DNA of 64,000 nt from Aplectana chamaeleonis (taxonomy: Eukaryota; Nematoda; Chromadorea; Rhabditida; Cosmocercidae): NCBI GenBank assembly GCA_029168955.1, contig JAPDOI010000174.1, forward strand, positions 730,001-794,000, in the 5' to 3' direction. Below the pieces are notes generated by a model. The model made no database searches. It was not told the DNA's origin and saw nothing but the letters and a program-made list of their open reading frames with translations. Position 1 is the stretch's first letter, and each line of letters begins with the position of its first letter. Shown piece after piece: positions 57,899-64,000 of this stretch. The translations under genes and the position numbers were made by a program.

Positions 57899-57920
57899 GG
57901 TTCAGTTACCCAAGTTTGAG
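57899..57920 (+). ncRNA. SL1-like spliced-leader sequence (possible SL RNA relic)
   Basis: The 22 bases match the nematode SL1 leader at 20 positions (T to C at 5, A to G at 7); the 3' 15 bases TTACCCAAGTTTGAG are exact. The next two bases are GT, as at the donor of SL RNA genes. The downstream sequence does not keep the canonical stem, and an AATTTTTAA near 58036 is a poor and distant Sm-site candidate. A diverged SL RNA pseudogene is the likeliest reading; a retro-inserted leader or chance are alternatives. Confidence 0.4.
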
Positions 57921-58085
57921 GTGCATTCCGCATTTCCTTGTGCGCAAAAACGGCGGTAACCTCTGTCCTTATCAGACAAAGTACGTAACAACCGCAGTTG
58001 CGTATCTTTGTTCTTAAGCCCCCCTAGTTGTATTATAATTTTTAATCAGCTTCATATAAGATATGTATCTCATATGGGTTAATTA

Positions 58086-58166
58086 AGAGCCGCCGCGGCT
58101 CCATGGTAGTGCCGCTTCGGTGCCTGTAGGCGCCGAAACGGCACTACTGCGGAGCCTCAGCGGCAA
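58086..58166. repeat. Strong GC hairpin (~36-bp stem)
   Basis: CATGGTAGTGCCGCTTCGGT faces GCCGAAACGGCACTACTG around a TGTA loop; GCCGC ends pair as well. Confidence 0.85.
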
Positions 58167-58449
58167 TTCTCACAGTATGGATAGAGTCTAATCGGGCCCT
58201 TAGAGGCTCAACTTGGGGTCGCTACGGTCATGCGGCAATTGCGAAATATATGGAAGGGCCGAAAGTGGGACTGAGCGTCAAATCTTTGATATGATACGGA
58301 GCTTCTGCAGTAATCAGTACATATTATATCACTCAAAACTACTACCCGGTGTCCTGTAAGTTCACGCCCTGCTTACCCTTAACCCGCGTAATTTCCTCTT
58401 TAATCGGAGTTCACGAGCGGCTTCGCTTATCGCACTCCTCGTATTCCTC

Positions 58450-58943
58450 TTAAAGGCAGTGTTCACGATGAAAATCGTTTTTCTGTTTCCCCGCCTATCT
58501 TGAAAACGGCCCCATGCTGATTCCAAAAATGTCTCTGAAATCGTACAAGACCTTCTGGGAACGGAGTTATGGTCTCTCAAAAATTGAGCTATGGAAACAT
58601 CGTGGACGAGTTGTCCGAGGCTTGTAACTTCCGTATTTTGCAGCCGATCTATGCGAGCTGACCTGAGTAAAGAGAGAAGCTGAGAATGAAGGGAAGAACG
58701 GGGCTAATGATTGAAAATCATCGCTCATCTCACGATCTCGAGCATTCATTTGTTCACGTCGGTGGGCGTGTGATGCGCTTTTGGGGTTTTCAATGCGCTC
58801 GAAGTTGCAACTTCGGGCTCTTTTGAGGCTCTTCCTGGCTCGTTTTCATGCGTTCTTTCGACGTTAACGTTACAGAGTGTCCCTCCACTACCCAATTCTA
58901 GTGGAATTTCAAAAACTTTTTTTATCGTGAACACTGCCTTTAA
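58450..58943. mobile_element. TTAA-flanked element, subfamily B
   Basis: TTAAAGGCAGTGTTCACGAT to TCGTGAACACTGCCTTTAA; about 494 bp. Confidence 0.92.
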
Positions 58944-59105
58944 GAGTACTTTGCACCACAACTATGTACTTATGAAATGTGTCATTAGATAATCTCAGAA
59001 GAAGGCCAGATACCGACACTTGAAAACGCTAACAAATCAATACGTATTCGGCAACATTCCCAGACCACTGAACGATTCTTCGGCTCAATTTGTTGCATGT
59101 AGACG

Positions 59106-59534
59106 TCAGAGAAGCGCGGTAATTCGTTGTTGATGATTGTTGTTTTGCACAGAGCAGTGTAGCGAACAGATGTAAAGAAGCAGGAAAGAGAACAATAAGT
59201 TTTTGCAATGCAGGAGAGGAATGACAAATGTTCCTCCGGAACAAGGATTTTGAAAAAAATGAGGAGATTGATGGGTGATCACTGGAGGGGAAGGAAAAGC
59301 TGCAGCTCGTTTTTTTTTCAATGCCAAAATCACTGCGGCGACAGTGGGTCGGTCATGTGTAAAGAGCAGAGTGATAGATAATGGCCAAGCAACGCCCAGA
59401 CACGCACTCCGCTAATCATCATGTGATAGACGGAAGGCATGAATAGAATGACGATTTCGGGATACTTACCTCCACGCGGTGCGCTCGGAAAAACGACAGT
59501 TGCGATATGGGTGGGAACAACAAGACACGTGAGA
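59106..59534 (-). CDS. Two-exon hydrophobic protein fragment
   Basis: Exon 1 (59470-59534) follows an acceptor-like GTGTCTGGTAG and ends at the strong donor GTAAGT. It reads SRVLLFPPISQLSFFRAHRV and ends in phase 0. After a 58-nt intron ending ATGATTAG, exon 2 (59106-59411) stays open for 101 codons. It reads RSACLGVAWPLSITLLFTHD and VAAVILALKKKRAAAF, then IPLLHCKNLLFSFLLLYICS, and stops at TGA. Two hydrophobic stretches suggest a membrane protein, possibly a fragment of a multi-pass transporter. All three frames are open around 59110-59240, so the 3' part of exon 2 is less certain than the splice junction. No ATG was found; the gene would begin upstream. Confidence 0.42.
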
Positions 59535-59545
59535 CTACCAGACAC

Positions 59546-60245
59546 AAATTACAAACAAACTCTCTTGTTGAGAGAGTAACAACGCGAGAATGAGGCAATC
59601 TTTGAGTATCCCCGGATCACATAAGACCTCAGTTTGATTTAGAGTAAAAAGTTTTTTCAGCATCCGCTTTCAATGGCTTTGCGTGAAATCATGCCTGCAA
59701 TCGGACGGGTTGTACTTGAACACTAGCGCGGTGGGACGTGCCCAAAACGACCCAAAATTACCGCATTTCAGCAACGATATTTCTGCTAGGTTGTACACTT
59801 TGGATTCTAGGCAAAAAGTTTCCGATAATCGGATTTCTGGAAAAGTTTTTTTTTCGGTTATTCGGACTTCGCTTCGATTCGGATTTGGCGTTTTTTGGTG
59901 ATTCGGAATCCTGTTCGATTCAAATTCGGAGTTTTCCCGATGATACGAATACCGAATCGTCGAAATTTCGAATTATTCGGACGACAATTCGATAATTTCC
60001 GAATTGGACTCAATGTGTAGTAGGTTGGGAAACAGCCTTTTCCTCTCGATTTTTGACGTTATTTAAAAGTATTGAGCAAATAGTAATATATTATTGGGAA
60101 CCGAACTCATTCTTTTATTTGTGTATGTTCCCTGTCGCTTTCTCTGATACTCAATTTTGTGAAAATAACATTTATTCATTGAGAATGATCCAAGTAAGGT
60201 ATATTTGTGTTTATTTTCATCTCCCATTGAAGCGACGAATCAGTA
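59546..60245. other. ATTCGG-rich repeat, no gene
   Basis: 59800-60005 is dominated by ATTCGGA/CGAATT variants. 60053-60245 has a short AT-rich frame only. Confidence 0.5.
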
Positions 60246-60480
60246 TACAGTTGACAGCAATGTTAAAAGGACATGGTGCGGTTGCGGACTCGCACTAAAA
60301 CTACGGTAGAATCTGGCACTTTGCCAGATTTCGTCATCGATCGGCGCCGCAGCTGATATTCTCGTGAGCAGAGAGACGACGGTTGGCGCCGATCGATGAC
60401 GAAATCTGGCAAAGTGCTAGATTCTACCGTAGTTTTAGTGCGAGTCCGACCATGTCCTTTTAACATTGCGGTCAACTGTA
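60246..60480. mobile_element. ~235-bp palindromic TA-flanked MITE, copy 2
   Basis: TACAGTTGACAGCAATGTTA to GCGGTCAACTGTA, with CCAGATTTCGTCATCGATCG in each arm; high identity to 12913-13152. Confidence 0.92.
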
Positions 60481-61021
60481 TGTAGGTTGATGAAACATTA
60501 GACTCCTTTTAGGGGTAGAGAGAAGATAGCACAAGCACAGCTCCGCGAGAATTTCTCAGTGGGGCAAATTTAGCACTTCATTGATCGGATTTTCACTTTT
60601 CCAAAGTTCTGAGGACGCTCGTTAGTTCGCAAAAAAAACAATTCAATTGCAGAGTTGAGTGACTTAAAAATGTTCAATGAAGAAAATTTCGTGTCAAGTG
60701 CAGGGGCGTCAAAAGATTCTATCACGCAGTTTTCTTCCATTCTGCAGACTCATAGGCGATCCAGAAACTATCTGGTATTGATACTGTGACGGCAAGTGGT
60801 TGAGCAGTTGTCCCACAATCTTATTCAGGAACAACGTTGTGCGATCTGTGGATCCGTCTTATTTGGAAGGCATTGAAGAATGCACGTGTTTGGCCTAAGC
60901 TTGTGCATTTTAATCACAACTTTAGAAAACTGGACTGATTGATGTGTTCAGTTTGAGTCTTCTGAGCAGATTATCGCTCAATCCTGAATTCTTCCCGAAT
61001 TTCATCCACAGCGTATTCAGT

Positions 61022-61146
61022 TCATGACAAGAACTGTTTTTCCGTAGAGCAAGCATAAATACCAAAATTGCTTAGATGAAATTGAAGGCTGTGTTCACAA
61101 ACAGGAAAGTGAGCGTTTTTTGCGGAAATGAAAGCTTTGAGTCCCT
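61022..61146 (-). CDS. Possible 3' exon
   Basis: Acceptor TTCCCTTGTTAG, then an open frame GLKAFISAKNAHFPVCEHSL and SNFGIYACSTEKQFLS to TGA. Protein-like, lies outside the repeats, no domain. The neighbouring frames are less open. Confidence 0.25.
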
Positions 61147-61163
61147 CTAACAAGGGAAGTAAA

Positions 61164-62030
61164 CAAAGCGTATGTAGGTCGCATCGGCGAAAGTGAATTG
61201 CAGTATTTCTTGGGCATCTACAGTAAAAATTGCAGTACTCCATTCCGAACTGCTGGTTCCAGAAAGCTATAAGTGTTTTGGAAACTTTCGAAAAAAGGTG
61301 AAGGTGCCGATCAGAAATTTTTGCAGTTTTCTGGAAAAACTCGGATTTTGCTCCAAACTCGTATGTAGTGGTAATCTAGGTTGCTGGAAACGAATCAGGG
61401 GACTGTTTGTCGAATTTTCGATGTGTACTGTAGGTTACGGTAGGCACCACACCATTTTAAGGGCGAAACTCATCTAAATATTCGGAAAATCTGCAAATGG
61501 ACATCAAATTCATATTCACTACCCCGAATAACCTCGGCATAGAAAAGTTGAGTCAGATCTAGACTCTACCAAACTACCGTATACCCACTGTAATCTACCG
61601 TAATCTGTAAAAAATCGGAATACGGGCCTCAGAATCATGTTTGGCACTTCAAATAACTCTCAGAGAATGATTTTGGGCCACATCTATCCTACAAATCCTG
61701 AAATCTCGAATGTCGCGCTTTGTCCTCAAATTTTTTCCTTGCTGTGATGCTTTGAACAAATTAGTCGAAAACTTTGGAAAACCGACAGAAAAACTTCGCA
61801 TTCTTGATCAGCGCCCCAAATAACCACCTGGGTTTTTTAGAGTTTTAGGTCAAATGTAGAACATTTTTTCAAGCGCGTTTGGAACCCACTTATTGATACA
61901 AGTGAACGCAACCCGGAAATCCGTCTAAGTGCCAAACATTACCAGTCTGTAAAATAATGAGAAAACGTGTTTTTTCCCAAATTTGGCTCAGGGGGTCGTT
62001 CTTGCTTGCGAACACGAACCAGAATCCTCA
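61164..62030. mobile_element. J-family element, copy 3 (right end missing)
   Basis: AAAGCGTATGTAGGTCGCAT start, TGTACTGTAGGTTACGGTAG and AAATTTGGCTCAGGGGGTCG shared with copies 1 and 2. Confidence 0.75.
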
Positions 62031-62079
62031 CTCTCCTACCCCCCATCGGTCCTACTTATAGGAGGCGAGAGCTTGCGGC

Positions 62080-62265
62080 TTATCGACAGACATTCCTCCG
62101 ACACATAACTTTATAAACGGTACGTTCACAATGTGGGAGAGATTGCAGAAGAATTGATTTAGGATTCGATAAATTGAGACGTCCTCGGTATTTCACATGG
62201 ATCTGTTCGGCAACGGAAAGCTTCGAACTCACGAGCCCTCCACACAATGACAAATATGTCAGCAT
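62080..62265 (-). CDS. Unrecognised ORF (61 codons)
   Basis: ATG 62265 to TAA. Reads MLTYLSLCGGLVSSKLSVAE, YRGRLNLSNPKSILLQSLPH and CRRNVCR. Composition and codon pattern look coding; no domain or splice support. Confidence 0.25.
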   Translation of the reverse strand: MLTYLSLCGGLVSSKLSVAEQIHVKYRGRLNLSNPKSILLQSLPHCERTVYKVMCRRNVCR

Positions 62266-62306
62266 GTTCCAAACTTACGCATTGAAACACAAGCTGGAGC
62301 GATGAA

Positions 62307-62400
62307 GTAACATCGTCATGGATCGTGAAGAGACTTTGCGTTCACTGTTGGAGGTTGGCGCAAATCCGGTGCACCAATGTTATACCAGTCGCACTTGCGC
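62307..62400. mobile_element. TA-flanked palindromic MITE, copy 4, truncated
   Basis: TAACATCGTCATGGATCGTG, AAGAGACTTTGCGTTCACTG and GTTGGCGCAAATCCGGTGCA, then a break near ACTTGCGCC; only the left arm is intact. Confidence 0.8.
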
Positions 62401-62517
62401 CCCACATGAGCGGTCGGTGTCGTCAATCAATTCCGACCTTTCGTCTGCAGCACTATTGCTGCCTTACTTACTGCTTACTCATCCTGATTGTCAGGTAGCG
62501 GTTTGCTGTCTACGATA

Positions 62518-62811
62518 TCCCCAGAGTGCGAGTACTGTTGTGGCGCGGTACGAAATCTGGGATCGAAGAAAAAAGCCACCGAATCAGGTGAACTCGTGTC
62601 AACTTATCCGTCATCGATTTTTCAAACGATCACATTCTCGTTGACTTTCATCTGCATCTTGCTGTTCTATCTCAACATGGATACTCCTCTTTCTTCGTTT
62701 CAACTTCAGACTCGTCCTCAGCCGCACAAACGTCCGCATGCTGACCTCGATCAATCGCCGGCTACACCCAGTGATCTAGATGTCATTCGCAGCTACACTT
62801 ACAAAGGAAAA
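62518..62811 (+). CDS. Exon-like region with Pro-rich reading
   Basis: After the acceptor-like GATATCCCCAG, 62523-62586 reads CEYCCGAVRNLGSKKKATES before GTGAAC. Further on, ATG 62677 or the strong acceptor TTCGTTTCAACTTCAG leads to RPQPHKRPHADLDQSPATPS and DLDVIRSYTYKG in a consistent frame to about 62811, where repeat-like GGACGAGTTGTCTCGCG begins. The two parts do not splice in phase by the simplest junction. A host exon or the start of an element ORF are both possible; nothing recognised. Confidence 0.3.
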
Positions 62812-63290
62812 ACTACCGGACGAGTTCGGGGGTGTCGGACGAGTTGTCTCGCGCGCGTCTCTAACCGGCGCGAAATTCAAACGCGGGTTTAGCGCACTCT
62901 GCCGTCTGCATCTGCCCTCACCGGCTGATTTCGAGCCATCTCGGCTCGGAAGCGTCATTCTTCGCCTTATTCTGCTATTTTCTTCTACTATTCAGCTACT
63001 GTTATTCACTTCAGCTCCCCATTCAGGCTCTACTGTCTCCTTATCCGTGCTTTCTCCCACATTATACCAGAATTAGATTTTCCGTTCGCCTGATTCATAT
63101 TTTAGAAACGTTTCACAATTTTGAACTTAAGATTTGTTTGGTAACTATCTAATCATTTCCAACTTGATCGCGTCAAGCCCAAATTATGCATAAAATGGCG
63201 ATGCCCCTATCACTTTTTTATTCTGCGACGTGCCCTCACCGGAAACCGCAACGAAATTCTGAGTCAGAGTCTTCAAATTAATTTTCTGAA
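62812..63290. other. Diverged C-like repeat, no gene
   Basis: GGACGAGTTGTCTCG, then CTGTCTCCTTATCCGTGCTTTCTCCCAC-type text matches the C element at about 56867. Confidence 0.5.
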
Positions 63291-63632
63291 ATGTTTTTGA
63301 GACTGCTACTGAGAATCTCTCTCACTTTTTGGCTTTGGGTCAAAGTTGAAACACGTGGTTCTTTTCTAGGAAACCCATTCAAAACTCGCAGAATCTTTAT
63401 ACATTCATTTTGCTCGTATATCATACTCCCGTCCAGCCCACAAGTTTTTCAAATGAATGTCTGGTCTGTACCAGCGACTGTTGGCCTTCTTCACTATGAA
63501 TTTGATTTAGTGAGAAACCCACGATTTGTTAAACACGGACCACGTCCCGCTATATCTTGTGAAGCCTTGCCATCCAACCTCTTCCAATGCCTTTCCTTTC
63601 TCCTTGAATTTTTTTCTCGACCACCTCCTTGA
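63291..63632 (+). CDS. Unrecognised ORF (113 codons), possible secreted protein
   Basis: ATG 63291 to TGA. It opens MFLRLLLRISLTFWLWVKVE, a signal-peptide-like start, and continues TRRIFIHSFCSYIILPSSPQ and NPRFVKHGPRPAISCEALPS. A minus-strand frame of ~69 codons overlaps the 3' part. No domain; outside recognised repeats. Confidence 0.28.
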   Translation: MFLRLLLRISLTFWLWVKVETRGSFLGNPFKTRRIFIHSFCSYIILPSSPQVFQMNVWSVPATVGLLHYEFDLVRNPRFVKHGPRPAISCEALPSNLFQCLSFLLEFFSRPPP

Positions 63633-64000
63633 TATTTCGCCACATTTACTGTTTTCTCCATCACCATCAGAAGCAGGCTGAGGTGCGTTTTTTTTTGTTT
63701 CATGCACGTTCTATCGTTGATGATGTTTTAACATACACCAAGTGAGCTCGGATTCGTCAACGGTAAACCTGTGGGTTAAGGGCGAATTTCACCTGAATTG
63801 CCTGGTTTTTCGAATACATCTGCCTCGCCGTTCACAATCACTGTTAAAGCGCGAGTTGACCGTCAATGAATCCGATCATAGGTAAGAGTTTCTCCTTTCT
63901 AGCACTATTGCAATTTATCTAATGTCTAGCACATACTTGGGAAAAACTAGAGGAAAGCAGATTAAATTTTTTTACCTAGAGCTAAATGCGTCTTTTTTTC
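63633..64000. other. No feature supported
   Basis: Short frames only; the window ends without a recognisable gene or repeat end. Confidence 0.4.

Overview
The window looks like nuclear DNA of a parasitic nematode, most likely hookworm-like (Ancylostoma/Necator). That is an inference from several signs: short exons with TTTCAG-type acceptors, some introns near the minimum size, an SL1-like spliced-leader sequence, an RTE-class retrotransposon, and a very dense load of short palindromic DNA transposons. I see no bacterial genes, rRNA, tRNA or CRISPR array. Most open reading frames are readings through repeats or simple sequence; few belong to host genes.

Layout. 0-8 kb: an inverted-repeat (foldback) element; a decayed RTE retrotransposon lying between two (TA)n arrays; a second foldback; a long (AC)n array. 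8.3-18.3 kb: the best host-gene evidence, a minus-strand gene with a C2H2 finger and an apparent FAR1-like zinc domain. Four phase-consistent exons lie at 15.7-18.2 kb and at least four more coding exons at 8.4-9.6 kb. A ~6 kb gap filled with nested MITEs separates them. 19-31 kb: repeats, including three non-LTR reverse-transcriptase fragments (two of one CR1-like family, one jockey/R1-like on the minus strand) and a possible GIY-YIG piece. 31-47 kb: scattered small unrecognised ORFs, three copies of a ~1-1.5 kb non-coding element, and several TTAA-flanked elements. 48-64 kb: a long perfect-looking foldback, a non-autonomous hAT element with an 8-bp target duplication, a chain of TTAA-flanked elements joined end to end, an SL1-like 22-mer, and several small exon-like ORFs, the best being a two-exon hydrophobic reading at 59.1-59.5 kb.

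Mobile DNA. The dominant superfamily has termini TTAAAGGCA.../...TGCCTTTAA, is mostly ~430-580 bp, and is flanked by TTAA. At least 17 full or partial copies are visible. Nested copies show the pre-insertion site directly, and at five junctions neighbouring elements share one four-base site. A second group of TA-flanked near-palindromes (~145 and ~235 bp) recurs across the window.

Genes working together: no operon or pathway can be claimed. The clearest host biology is one long gene whose introns have been inflated by these elements. Domain names are family-level inferences from motifs; no database search was run.
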